A stretch of DNA of 52,560 nt from Lachnospiraceae bacterium (GTDB lineage Bacteria > Bacillota > Clostridia > Lachnospirales > Lachnospiraceae): NCBI GenBank assembly GCA_017473905.1, contig JAFUJA010000020.1, positions 1 through 52,560 of the forward strand, read 5' to 3'. A model generated the notes under the pieces. It saw only the letters and a program-made list of their open reading frames with translations, had not been told where the DNA came from and made no database searches. Shown in pieces: positions 23,494-31,970 of this stretch; within the stretch, counting starts at the first letter, position 1, and every line of letters begins with the position of its first letter. The position numbers were made by a program, and so were the translations under genes.

Positions 23494-24342
23494 TTAAATT
23501 GCAATTGGAATATTCTCAATCTGAGGTCCCGTAATGTAGTTTTCTACTTTTACGTCATCTCTTGTAAAAGCATAAAAATCCTTAATTTCCGGATTCAACC
23601 AGAATTTCGGTGCATCATAGACAGGTCTTGATATCAATTCCTCGATCAAAGGCACATGTCTGTCATAAATATGTGCATCCGCAATCACATGAACCAGTTC
23701 CCCCACCTTCATGTCGCAGACCTGGGCAAGCATATGCAACAGTACGGAATACTGTACCACATTCCAGTTATTTGCCGCAAGTACATCCTGGGAACGCTGG
23801 TTTAAAATACCATTTAACGTCAGTTTATCGTCACCTTTTTTCTGGGTTACATTAAAAGTCATACTGTATGCGCAAGGATACAGATTCATTTCGCTTAAAT
23901 CCTGATGTACATAAATATTAGTCATAATTCGTCGGCTGAAAGGGTTGTTTTTTAAATCATAAATCACCCTGTCTACCTGATCCATCATACCTTCTTTGTA
24001 TTTATGTTTTACACCGAGCTGATACCCGTATGCTTTACCGATGGAACCGTCTTCATCCGCCCATTCATCCCAGATATGGCTGTGTAAATCGTTAATGTTA
24101 TTGGATTTTTGCTGCCAGATCCAGAGAATTTCGTCGGTTGCACTTTTCAAAGCCGTTCTGCGCAATGTAATCAAAGGGAATTCCTTGGATAAATCATACC
24201 TGTTTACCACACCGAATTTTTTAATGGTATAAGCACTGGTTCCGTCTTCCCATCTGGGTCTCACCTTTTCACCCTCCGTGCTGGTGCCGTTTTCAAGAAT
24301 ATCCTTACACATATTTATAAAAATCTGATCTGCGTAACTCAT
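23494..24342 (-). CDS. thyA: Thymidylate synthase (divergent ThyA-type)
   Basis: ThyA methylates dUMP to dTMP using methylene-tetrahydrofolate. The 282-residue protein has a complete fold with FPLITLRRTALKSATDEILW, SHIWDEWADEDGSIGKAYGYQ, RRIM, and an active-site Cys at C157 in LYPCAYSMTFNV. The usual PPCH reads YPCA. The second conserved block reads NQRSQDVLAANNWNVVQYSVLL instead of RSxDxxLGxPFN, and the C-terminus is IENIPIAI. Such divergence occurs in a Firmicute subgroup, so activity is still expected. It lies 15 nt behind yigZ and is followed by the TIR gene and folA. Confidence 0.9.
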   Translation of the reverse strand: MSYADQIFINMCKDILENGTSTEGEKVRPRWEDGTSAYTIKKFGVVNRYDLSKEFPLITLRRTALKSATDEILWIWQQKSNNINDLHSHIWDEWADEDGSIGKAYGYQLGVKHKYKEGMMDQVDRVIYDLKNNPFSRRIMTNIYVHQDLSEMNLYPCAYSMTFNVTQKKGDDKLTLNGILNQRSQDVLAANNWNVVQYSVLLHMLAQVCDMKVGELVHVIADAHIYDRHVPLIEELISRPVYDAPKFWLNPEIKDFYAFTRDDVKVENYITGPQIENIPIAI

Positions 24343-24357
24343 ATTGTCTCCTTTCCG

Positions 24358-24987
24358 TTATGCCAAGGTACTGTTTATAAAAAAACTGCAGCCTTCTTTC
24401 TCTTTTATTTTAACCTGTCCGTTTGTTACATTAATCAGCTCGTCTTCCACTTTTCCGAGAAGTTCTTCCCGAAACCGGAGTTTTAGGATTACATTCTGCT
24501 CATAAACCGAATCCACGGTTTCCACCTGCAACTGGGCAAGAGAATACTGCACTTTGCCAAGCTGGGTATATTCCACTTCAATGGTTAACATAATACCTTC
24601 TATTTCTTCCCCGATTTCACTGTTTAACAGGGCTTCTTTCACAGCCTGTCCGTATGCCCGGATTAATCCGCCGGTTCCCAGTAAGGTTCCTCCGAAGTAC
24701 CGGGTTACAACTACCGCCACGTTTCTCACTTCCGAATGAAGAAGTACCTCCAGCATTGGAAGACCTGCAGTTTGTGCCGGTTCTCCGTCATCATTGCAAC
24801 GGGTAAAAGAAGCATCCTTACCGATTACATATGCGGTGCAGTTATGTCTCGCATCCCAATACTGTTTTTTGATTCCTTCAAAGAAGGCATTTGCCTCTTC
24901 CGGTGTGGATACACTGGCAAGGTGGGCAATAAAACGGGATTTTTTCTCTACTATTTCCGCCGTTCCGGGTTTTAATAAAACTTTCAT
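24358..24987 (-). CDS. YigZ/IMPACT family protein
   Basis: The 209-residue protein belongs to the YigZ/IMPACT family (UPF0029-type fold), whose eukaryotic members bind the GCN1 translation regulator; the bacterial role is unclear. Seen here are EIVEKKSRFIAHLASV, YWDARHNCTAYVIG, NDDGEPAQTAGLPMLEVL, VTRYFGGTLLGTGGLIRAYG and a C-terminal EF-G-like domain (about 135-205). ATG 24987 is preferred because AAAGGAG lies 8 nt upstream; a GTG three codons earlier is too close. It is the first gene of the yigZ-thyA-TIR-folA operon and diverges from the penicillin-binding protein gene. Confidence 0.93.
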   Translation of the reverse strand: MKVLLKPGTAEIVEKKSRFIAHLASVSTPEEANAFFEGIKKQYWDARHNCTAYVIGKDASFTRCNDDGEPAQTAGLPMLEVLLHSEVRNVAVVVTRYFGGTLLGTGGLIRAYGQAVKEALLNSEIGEEIEGIMLTIEVEYTQLGKVQYSLAQLQVETVDSVYEQNVILKLRFREELLGKVEDELINVTNGQVKIKEKEGCSFFINSTLA

Positions 24988-25092
24988 AAAATCCACTCCT
25001 TTGAAACGTATCCATTATAGCATAATATATCACGAAAAAAACAATCTTTTCTGCATAAAATGAGGTGAAAATGTGAACAATAAAGAAAAGCC

Positions 25093-25121
25093 TTTATTTA
25101 CCATGGAAATTTTGGTATAAT
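25093..25121 (+). promoter_or_regulatory. Promoter of the class A PBP gene
   Basis: TTTATT (25093-25098) and a perfect TATAAT (25116-25121) are 17 bp apart, about 28 nt before the ATG. Confidence 0.6.
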
Positions 25122-25148
25122 ATTCGTGTTTTATGAGGAGGCAATCAT

Positions 25149-27782
25149 ATGAATTACGGAATAAAAGGTGTCAAGAAAAAACAAGAGGCACTGAATTCAA
25201 AGAATACAAAAGTGAAAAAAATGGGTTCCGTTCTTTTTCTGAAGGTGCTTTTTACCTGTGCAATCGCAGGATGTATCCTGCTGTGTTGCGTGGGTATCGG
25301 TATGTTTAAGGGAATCTTAAGCTCAGCTCCCGACATTTCGGAATTGGACGTGGTTCCCGTAGGATATGCAACGGTTGTATATGACTGCGAAGGAAATGAA
25401 ATGACCAAACTCGTAGCCCAGAATTCCAACCGTACCTACGTTTCCATGGATAAAATTCCGCAGAATCTTGCAGACGCATTCGTTGCCATCGAAGATTCCC
25501 GTTTTTATTCCCACAACGGAATTGATATCAAAGGTATCTTCCGTGCCGGCGTGGAAGGAATCCGTAACGGTTTTAAATTTAATCAGGGTGCAAGTACCAT
25601 TACCCAGCAGCTTTTAAAGAACAACGTATTTGAAGGCTGGGTTACGGAAGAAGATGACATGGAAAAGGTAAAACGTAAAATCCAGGAACAGTACCTTGCC
25701 ATTGAAATCGAGAAAAAACTTGAAAAAGAAGAAATTCTTGAGCTTTATATGAACTCAATCAACTTAGGTCAGAATACCTTAGGTGTCCAGGCAGCTTCCA
25801 TGCGTTATTTCGGCAAGCCGGTTTACCAGTTAAATCTTTCCGAATGCGCGGTAATTGCCGGTATTACCCAGAATCCTTCCAAGTTTAATCCTATTTCACA
25901 TCCGGATAAAAATGCGGAACGTCGTGAAAAGGTATTAGACGATATGAAGAAAGCCGGTTTTATTACCCAGCAGGAATATGACGAAGCTCTTGCAGACAAT
26001 GTTTATGAAAGAATCCAGCTTGTAAACGAAGAAACCGATACCAACACCGTCTATACATATTTTGTAGACGAGTTAACAGAACAGGTAATTGAGGACCTTC
26101 AGGAAGTGTGCGGCTACGACTCTCAGACAGCCAACCGTCTTCTTTATTCCGGTGGTCTCAGCATTTTTACAACCCAGGATCCCCAGATTCAGGCAATCTG
26201 CAACGAAGTATTTAACAACGAAGAAAACTATCCCGATGGGGCTGAATGGTTATTAAGCTATGCTTTAACCATTGAAAAAGCCAACGGAGATTTGGAAAAT
26301 CACAGTAGCGAAATGTATCAGGCTTATTACAAGCAAACAAATAAAAACTTCGATATGCTGTATGATTCACAGGAAGAAGCCTATGCTGCCATCGAAGCCT
26401 ACAAAGAAGCCCATATGGCTACCGGAGATGATGTCCGTGCTGAAAACATCACACTTACCGTTCAGCCTCAGGTTTCCATCACTATCGAAGACCATTCCAC
26501 CGGTTATGTTGTTGCAATGGTGGGCGGACGAGGTGTAAAAACCGCAAGCCGTACCTTGAACCGCGCTACCGATACCAAGAGACAGCCCGGTTCCACCTTT
26601 AAGGTTTTATCCACCTTCGCTCCTGCCCTTGATACCGCAGGAATGACCCTTGCAGACATTCAGGTAGATGCTCCTTTTAACTATGCAGACGGTCGTCCGG
26701 TTTCCAACTGGTACTCTGCATCTTCTTATAAAGGAATTTGCAGTATGCGATACGCAATTGAGCAGTCCCTGAATATTTGTACCGTAAAATTTATGACCAT
26801 TATTACTCCCCAGGTCGGATTTGATTATTTACAGAATTTTGGTTTTACAACACTTGTAGACCGTGAAATTACTCCTGACGGCCGTGTTTTAACAGATGTC
26901 GGTCAGTCCCTTGCATTAGGCGGTATTACCTATGGTGTTACCAATATGGAATTAAATGCTGCATACGGTGCCATTGCAAATAGCGGTGTTTATCTTGAAC
27001 CTACCCTTTATACTAAAATTTTAGACAGTGAAGGCAACGTACTGATTGACAAAACAAACCGCGAAGGCAAGCAGGTTATTCAGGAAACCACAGCTTATCT
27101 TCTTACAAGTGCCATGATCGACGTAGTTACCAAAGGTACCGGCGGTTCCGTAAACTTCGGCAACATGGCCATTGCAGGTAAAACAGGTACCACACAGGGC
27201 TATAACGATGTATGGTTTGCCGGATATACTCCCTACTATACGGCAACTGTATGGACCGGATTTGACAACAACAAGAAGTTAAATACTTCTCCCGAGAAGA
27301 ATTTATCCAAAACATTATGGCGTGCGGTAATGTCCAGAATTCATGAAGAACTTCCCAATAAGTCCTTCTCCATGCCAAACGGAATTGTGACTGCTACCGT
27401 TTGTTCCCGTTCCGGCAAATTACCTATCGCAGGTTTATGTGACCACACACTTACTACAGAATACTTCACGCAGGACACCGTTCCTACGGAAACCTGTAAT
27501 ATCCACTATGCAGGCATTGTTTGTGAATACAGCGGCTTATGTGCATGTGAAAACTGCCCCTTCGCAGTAAACGGCACCGCAGAGCTTCCCGTAGTAGAGC
27601 ATCCTTCTCTCCAAAGCGGTTCTCTGGTTACCGATGCAAACGGAAATATTGTATATCAGGGCTCTGTTACCAACATGTGTCCTCACAATGTAGAATTCTT
27701 CCTGCAACCCAATTATATGGAGATTTTACAACAGCAAATGTATGAATTGGAACAGCGACGTGCAGCCGCTGCCGGATACTAA
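25149..27782 (+). CDS. Class A penicillin-binding protein (transglycosylase/transpeptidase)
   Basis: The 877-residue protein polymerises and cross-links peptidoglycan outside the membrane. It has a basic N-terminus, one membrane anchor (about 29-55, VLFLKVLFTCAIAGCILLCC), a GT51 glycosyltransferase domain (about 75-270; EDSRFYSHNGID with the catalytic Glu, GASTITQQLLKN, NSINLGQNTLG), and a transpeptidase domain (about 440-720) with GSTFK (catalytic Ser and Lys), EQSLN (SxN) and GKTGTT. The C-terminal 120 residues are Cys-rich (CSRSGKLPIAGLC, CEYSGLCACENCP), suggesting an extra extracellular module. The ATG has GAGGAGG 7 nt upstream. It stands alone and ends at a strong terminator. Symbol choice (ponA/pbpA-type) is left open. 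Confidence 0.93.
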   Translation: MNYGIKGVKKKQEALNSKNTKVKKMGSVLFLKVLFTCAIAGCILLCCVGIGMFKGILSSAPDISELDVVPVGYATVVYDCEGNEMTKLVAQNSNRTYVSMDKIPQNLADAFVAIEDSRFYSHNGIDIKGIFRAGVEGIRNGFKFNQGASTITQQLLKNNVFEGWVTEEDDMEKVKRKIQEQYLAIEIEKKLEKEEILELYMNSINLGQNTLGVQAASMRYFGKPVYQLNLSECAVIAGITQNPSKFNPISHPDKNAERREKVLDDMKKAGFITQQEYDEALADNVYERIQLVNEETDTNTVYTYFVDELTEQVIEDLQEVCGYDSQTANRLLYSGGLSIFTTQDPQIQAICNEVFNNEENYPDGAEWLLSYALTIEKANGDLENHSSEMYQAYYKQTNKNFDMLYDSQEEAYAAIEAYKEAHMATGDDVRAENITLTVQPQVSITIEDHSTGYVVAMVGGRGVKTASRTLNRATDTKRQPGSTFKVLSTFAPALDTAGMTLADIQVDAPFNYADGRPVSNWYSASSYKGICSMRYAIEQSLNICTVKFMTIITPQVGFDYLQNFGFTTLVDREITPDGRVLTDVGQSLALGGITYGVTNMELNAAYGAIANSGVYLEPTLYTKILDSEGNVLIDKTNREGKQVIQETTAYLLTSAMIDVVTKGTGGSVNFGNMAIAGKTGTTQGYNDVWFAGYTPYYTATVWTGFDNNKKLNTSPEKNLSKTLWRAVMSRIHEELPNKSFSMPNGIVTATVCSRSGKLPIAGLCDHTLTTEYFTQDTVPTETCNIHYAGIVCEYSGLCACENCPFAVNGTAELPVVEHPSLQSGSLVTDANGNIVYQGSVTNMCPHNVEFFLQPNYMEILQQQMYELEQRRAAAAGY

Positions 27783-27811
27783 AAAAAACCCCTCATTGAG
27801 GGGTTTTTTTA
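27783..27811. terminator. Bidirectional terminator behind the PBP gene
   Basis: A compact A-rich/CCCCTCATTGAGGGG/T-rich hairpin starts right at the PBP stop and would also end the minus-strand transcript of the SH3-domain gene. Confidence 0.9.
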
Positions 27812-27836
27812 TGTCATCACATATCTGACTTTTAAA

Positions 27837-28274
27837 CTATTCAGGAATGTACTGTTCATATGTGCCGTCTTCATTTTGAATCATTTCAACAATTTCCACA
27901 TATTCGCTGTATACATATGCTTCCTTCCCGTTAAAAATGATTTTTGTCCATTCCTCTCCTTCTTCAACCAGATCATAGTCAAAACCGCTATACACGGAGC
28001 CAAGTCTCTCATAATCCGTTCCCGGACCGGTCCGCACATTAATATTGTCAGATAAAATGCGCACTCTTTTTACAATAACAAGTTCTGCTTTCTCTTCCGA
28101 AGGAGTTTCCTGCGCAAAATGAGATTCTCCCTCAGAAGGGGTCTCAGAAACAGGATTATCTGCTACAAGTTCAGGCTCCGGCCGCACCATCAATGAAATA
28201 CTTGCGACAATGATTCCGATTACCAGAACAATCATAACTCCATACATAATGGCATTTAACGTACTTTTTTTCAT
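27837..28274 (-). CDS. Membrane-anchored bacterial SH3 domain protein
   Basis: The 145-residue protein has an N-terminal membrane segment (about 10-30, IMYGVMIVLVIGIIVASISL), an acidic Ser/Glu/Pro-rich linker, and one SH3b-like domain (about 70-130) with VRILSDNINVRTGPGTDYERLG and a WTKIIFNGKEAYVYSEYV end. Such domains bind peptidoglycan peptides or protein partners; no catalytic domain is attached. ATG 28274 has GGAG 6 nt upstream; the ATG four codons earlier lacks a site. It lies 38 nt behind the zinc-ribbon repeat protein and is likely co-transcribed with it. Confidence 0.8.
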   Translation of the reverse strand: MKKSTLNAIMYGVMIVLVIGIIVASISLMVRPEPELVADNPVSETPSEGESHFAQETPSEEKAELVIVKRVRILSDNINVRTGPGTDYERLGSVYSGFDYDLVEEGEEWTKIIFNGKEAYVYSEYVEIVEMIQNEDGTYEQYIPE

Positions 28275-28312
28275 TTCCGTCTCCATTCTTTTTATAAAAC
28301 AAATTAAAAGTT

Positions 28313-29497
28313 TTAGTCTCTCTCTAATGTAAGCTCATAGGTACGGGTATATACTTCTTCCATTTCACCGTACTCCAACATCATGGTAAAGGTTCCTGTC
28401 AGAACATCTTCATTATCCGGTGAAATTTCCAAATCAAGATATAAGGAATATCCGCCATCATTTGCCACGGCACTTCCATCTTCGATACCAAAGAAAAGAA
28501 CCGCATAATCTCCGTAAACATCTGCCACGGTAATATTAAGAGAATCACTGGAATCCTGTGTCAAAGTACAATATCCGTTTTCATATCTTCCGTTCTCATA
28601 ATCTTCGTAGCTGATAAAATCATAATTGGTCCAGTCTATATAACCGAAGAAACTGCCCATATCTGTTTCCAGTTCCCAGCTGCCATCCTCATAAAGGGTA
28701 AAATAGCAATCTCCTTCCGTATCTGCGTCACCAAGTCCGTCAAGTTCTTCCTGTGTCAGGGAACGTTCGTATAATGCAGTAAGATATTCTTCCATAGAAT
28801 CCTCTCCGCTTACATCCTGAAGACTCATTGTTCCGCTCCAGAGAGAATCAACTTCCCCTGTTTCATCATCATAATTATAATCCGTATCATCGTAGCTGTA
28901 CTCCGTATCAGGATCACCATCAATAATTCCGAACATTTCCATCAAAATAGGGGAACCGCAGCAACAGCAGCCAAGTAACAGCACAACAACTGCCACAATA
29001 ATAAGCAGGATAATCGGCAGCTTACTTTTTTTCTTTTTTTCAGGCTGGTAATAAGAAGCATTATACGCCGCACCGGCATTTGAATTTGCTGCATACATAT
29101 CATCAAACTGATTGGAAGATGCTGCATTATCACCATAAAAGTTTCCGCTTCCCGGATTAGGGTTCTCACTGTACATACTTGTCTGACCAAATCCCGTATT
29201 CTCCGTATACATTCCGGAAGATGCATTTACATTGCTTTCCGTGTACATTCCTGCAGATGCGTTTACATTGCTTTCCGTGTACATTCCCGCAGATGCGTTT
29301 ACATTGCTTTCCGTATACATTCCCGCAGATGCATTTACGTTACTTTCCGTGTACATTCCTGCAGATGCATTTACGTTATTTTCCGTATACATTCCTACCG
29401 AAGTGTTATTCTCAGGTTCTCTGACAACAGGAGCACCGCAATTCGTACAAAATTTCATAGAATCATCTATTAAGCTTTGACAATAAGGACAATTCAC
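28313..29497 (-). CDS. Zinc-ribbon membrane protein with 12-residue repeats
   Basis: The 394-residue protein starts with a zinc ribbon (CPYCQSLIDDSMKFCTNCG, residues 3-21). Then come about six copies of a 12-residue unit (S-A-G-M-Y-T-E-S-N-V-N-A), a Ser/Asn-rich stretch, a basic KKKKSK stop and one membrane segment (LPIILLIIVAVVVLLLG, about 161-179) ending in CCCCG. The acidic C-terminal outer domain (about 200-394) has no recognised family. GTG 29497 is chosen because GAGG lies 8 nt upstream. The ATG at 29533 touches the -10 box of the promoter and has no ribosome binding site. The function is unknown; a stress or envelope sensor is only a guess. Confidence 0.78.
   Translation of the reverse strand: MNCPYCQSLIDDSMKFCTNCGAPVVREPENNTSVGMYTENNVNASAGMYTESNVNASAGMYTESNVNASAGMYTESNVNASAGMYTESNVNASSGMYTENTGFGQTSMYSENPNPGSGNFYGDNAASSNQFDDMYAANSNAGAAYNASYYQPEKKKKSKLPIILLIIVAVVVLLLGCCCCGSPILMEMFGIIDGDPDTEYSYDDTDYNYDDETGEVDSLWSGTMSLQDVSGEDSMEEYLTALYERSLTQEELDGLGDADTEGDCYFTLYEDGSWELETDMGSFFGYIDWTNYDFISYEDYENGRYENGYCTLTQDSSDSLNITVADVYGDYAVLFFGIEDGSAVANDGGYSLYLDLEISPDNEDVLTGTFTMMLEYGEMEEVYTRTYELTLERD
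29212..29412 (-). repeat. 36-bp coding repeat in the zinc-ribbon protein
   Basis: About six in-frame units encode GMYTE-S/N-NVNA-S-A. Four internal copies are identical in protein and nearly so in DNA, with only third-base differences, so they were probably amplified recently or are kept homogeneous. There are no unique spacers, so this is not a CRISPR array. Confidence 0.9.
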
Positions 29498-29533
29498 TTT
29501 TATAACCTCACTTTCAAAAAAACATTTCGACAT

Positions 29534-29563
29534 ATTTTATCATGTAATCACTATATGAATCAA
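29534..29563 (-). promoter_or_regulatory. Promoter of the zinc-ribbon/SH3 gene pair
   Basis: On the minus strand TTGATT (29563-29558) and TAAAAT (29539-29534) are 18 bp apart. The -10 abuts the ATG at 29533, which therefore cannot be the main start codon. Confidence 0.6.
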
Positions 29564-29612
29564 GAGTTAAGCCTTCTTTTCATAAAATATCTGATTTTTA
29601 TGCATATTTTCG

Positions 29613-29642
29613 TTGACAAAGCAATTCAATATATGGTAATAT
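29613..29642 (+). promoter_or_regulatory. Promoter of tRNA-Thr
   Basis: A perfect TTGACA (29613-29618) and TAATAT (29637-29642) are 18 bp apart, 34 nt before the mature tRNA 5' end. Confidence 0.75.
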
Positions 29643-29676
29643 AGCATTCGGTGATACGCAACAGAGCGTAAAACTT

Positions 29677-29749
29677 GCTGCTGTGGCTCAGTCGGTAGAG
29701 CGTCGCATTGGTAGTGCGGAGGTCACGGGTCCGATTCCCGTCAGCAGCT
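29677..29749 (+). tRNA. tRNA-Thr (anticodon GGT)
   Basis: A complete 73-nt cloverleaf is seen. The acceptor stem GCTGCTG/CAGCAGC is perfect. The D arm is GCTC/GAGC, the anticodon stem TCGCA/TGCGG has loop TTGGTAG (anticodon GGT), and the T arm is ACGGG/CCCGT. The discriminator base is T, as in many Firmicute threonine tRNAs. CCA is not encoded. A promoter lies upstream and a terminator downstream, so it is a single-gene unit. Confidence 0.95.
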
Positions 29750-29799
29750 TTTTTTATTACATAAAATGATAAGAAAACACCTCTCTTATCAAAACATCG

Positions 29800-29822
29800 G
29801 AGCCTGTAAGGCTCTTTTTTTA
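29800..29822 (+). terminator. Terminator behind tRNA-Thr
   Basis: A short GAGCC-TGTAA-GGCTC hairpin is followed by a run of seven or more T on the plus strand, 50 nt after the tRNA. Confidence 0.75.
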
Positions 29823-29888
29823 TGCCGGAAACTTCCGACATTCTCTAATCTTCCTATCCCCCGCCAACTCCGATATAAAAAAATAAAA

Positions 29889-29923
29889 TGCACCTTAAAT
29901 GCGTTTTCTGCATCCAAGGTGCA
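29889..29923 (-). terminator. Terminator of the mnmA-to-metallopeptidase operon
   Basis: Minus-strand RNA forms a TGCACCTT / AAGGTGCA stem, extended by ATGC/GCAT after an internal loop, followed by UUUUAUUUUUUU. It lies 38 nt after the metallopeptidase stop. Confidence 0.8.
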
Positions 29924-29960
29924 CTATAGTCTTATTTTACCTATAAAAACCACTTACCGC

Positions 29961-31943
29961 TTATTCATAGATAATTCTCTGCATTTCCCAATAAACATCC
30001 GGAAAACGCTCTTTCAGCTCTTCTTTATGGGCACAATAGAAATAAAAACTGTCTGCAAAGAATTCTGCTGGTTGTGAGAAGGAATAATACCTGTATCCGC
30101 CATCTTCATACTCATAATAAAGCTTATCGTAATTATTAACGGTAGACCTCCACTCATCCATAAATTCTTCCGTTATATGATAGGATTCCATTGCCTTATT
30201 TTTGGCATCCGTCATGACTTTACCATTACTTCTATAGTTATAAAAAGCAGAATCCACAAAATGTCCGAATTCATGAATTGTAGTAGTTCTCTGCCACTCA
30301 GTCCCTCCGCAATCTGAGGTAATATGTATGGTTTTTTCACCATAGTATGTTATACCTGCACATTCCATGTCACCTAAATATAACTTGTCCTCACAAAGAC
30401 GTACTGTCCATTGCAGACTGTCATATTTGCGCAAAACCTCTTCCGGCATAAGCCCAAGCCCTGCATAAAAGCCCACAAGTTCCTCTCCGTACCAGGCCGC
30501 ATCTTCAATATCAATATTATCCAACAGACCACAATAATATGCGTTTTTATATCCTTTAACAGCTTCAGCCAGAACCTGTTTTGCCTCTTCCAGGCTATCA
30601 TAATAAAACAAGTTCATAATAAGCTCGTCTTCGGAAACTCCGCTTCTTATGTATTCGCGAATCCATCTCACTTCTTCCTCGGGAGCCTCAGCATAAAAGA
30701 ACTGATACCATTCCGGCATATCCCCGTTTGTAATAACATCAAAAACAAGTTCCGTTTCAAGACTGTTTCCCTGTGCATCCGTAACAATAACCGGAATGGA
30801 AGCTTTACCGTTTGCCATAAGGGCATCGCTAACGGTGATTTCATCCTTCGCGGAAAGAATTTTGAATTCAACAGGTTCTGAGGCATCCTTTACTTCACAA
30901 AGTCCCATGAGCAACTCTGTCGAAATAATATCTCCATAAAAGAGCTTCATGTCAGAAGTTTTTTTCAATGTGGGAGCCTTGGTATCCTGCACTGTAACCT
31001 GATGGATAAATTCCCGGTCACCGCAGGTAATTTCCAGTTCATAGGTTCCCGGAACATCTAAATCCACCTGATAGGTATTCCACTCGCATTTGGCAAGAAA
31101 ATACGGACTTCCCTCCACATAATCTTCCAGGCGGAGTTTTGTCATGCCGTCATCCATTTCAATTACGGACTCCTCCGCAATCATACGAATCGCTTCTTCC
31201 GGACACTGCAGACTTTCCGCTGTTTTTAACGCACGGTTGGCGCTGTAAACATCCTGATTTTCAACATAAAGGAACCGATACATTAAATGTTTGTCATAAT
31301 CAAGTATGATTTTAACATATCCGTGTTCTTTCAGATTCTGCACTTCAAAAATAACTTCCGTTAATTCATCCGTTGAAGAGTGGTGAAAGTATCCGTCCTT
31401 TTTATAAGGAATAATCGGATCTGCCATGGAAGTCCATCTCATTTTCGAAAAAGAGTCCGTAAACTCTTTTCCAAGGAATCCACCCGGCATTACTCTTGCG
31501 TAAAGCTGATGTTCCTCTTCTGCGTCAGAAATCATGATAAGACTTCCAAATCGTCCGATTTTTTCTCCCAAAGATGAAATACCGGTCCATTCCACTAATA
31601 TTGGTGCATTAGGAGCCATGTAAAACTCTCCCAGACTGGCTACCATATTATTTTCTTTGTAAAAAATCTGGTAGATTTCATCCTGAATATAATTGTCGGT
31701 GCTTCTCTGTCCGCTACCGGAATATTCCTCTAAACTCTGATATTCCAAAGTTCTCTTCCATGGCATAGGCTCATACAATTTCGACGGCAATAACACACCA
31801 AAATCATATAAGGTTAAAACCAGAAAAAGGTTTACATAAATTATCGGCAATCCGATTGCTGCCAAAACACCTAAAACAGTTTTAATAAAAAGTCCAAGAA
31901 TCAACTTACCGTTTTTTTGCTTCTTTTGTTTCTTACGGCTCAT
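29961..31943 (-). CDS. Membrane-anchored zinc metallopeptidase-like protein (HEFGH, PPEP/ATLF-like C-terminus)
   Basis: The 660-residue protein has a basic N-terminus and one membrane segment (about 15-50, LGLFIKTVLGVLAAIGLPII...), a large outer region of unknown fold, and an Ig-like domain (about 295-410, PGTYELEITCGDREFIHQVTV...). The C-terminal domain carries the zinc motif HEFGH (about 557-561) and, 69 residues on, AEFFADSF, where the third ligand is expected. The HEFGH-to-EFFA spacing and sequence resemble the Pro-Pro endopeptidase/anthrax lethal factor-like (M34-like) fold. The ATG follows AAGGGGG. It lies 27 nt behind ddh and closes the operon. Cleavage targets are unknown; surface-protein processing or wall turnover is an inference. 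Confidence 0.72.
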   Translation of the reverse strand: MSRKKQKKQKNGKLILGLFIKTVLGVLAAIGLPIIYVNLFLVLTLYDFGVLLPSKLYEPMPWKRTLEYQSLEEYSGSGQRSTDNYIQDEIYQIFYKENNMVASLGEFYMAPNAPILVEWTGISSLGEKIGRFGSLIMISDAEEEHQLYARVMPGGFLGKEFTDSFSKMRWTSMADPIIPYKKDGYFHHSSTDELTEVIFEVQNLKEHGYVKIILDYDKHLMYRFLYVENQDVYSANRALKTAESLQCPEEAIRMIAEESVIEMDDGMTKLRLEDYVEGSPYFLAKCEWNTYQVDLDVPGTYELEITCGDREFIHQVTVQDTKAPTLKKTSDMKLFYGDIISTELLMGLCEVKDASEPVEFKILSAKDEITVSDALMANGKASIPVIVTDAQGNSLETELVFDVITNGDMPEWYQFFYAEAPEEEVRWIREYIRSGVSEDELIMNLFYYDSLEEAKQVLAEAVKGYKNAYYCGLLDNIDIEDAAWYGEELVGFYAGLGLMPEEVLRKYDSLQWTVRLCEDKLYLGDMECAGITYYGEKTIHITSDCGGTEWQRTTTIHEFGHFVDSAFYNYRSNGKVMTDAKNKAMESYHITEEFMDEWRSTVNNYDKLYYEYEDGGYRYYSFSQPAEFFADSFYFYCAHKEELKERFPDVYWEMQRIIYE

Positions 31944-31970
31944 CCAAATTCCCCCTTACAGATAAACCTT

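Noticed and set aside
29212-29412. Possible CRISPR array (regular 36-bp repeats)
   Set aside because: Repeats are directly adjacent with no unique spacers and lie in frame inside a protein gene; no cas genes are nearby.
29626-29841. Minus-strand ORF across tRNA-Thr
   Set aside because: It is the complement of the tRNA gene and terminator; typical artefact over tRNAs.
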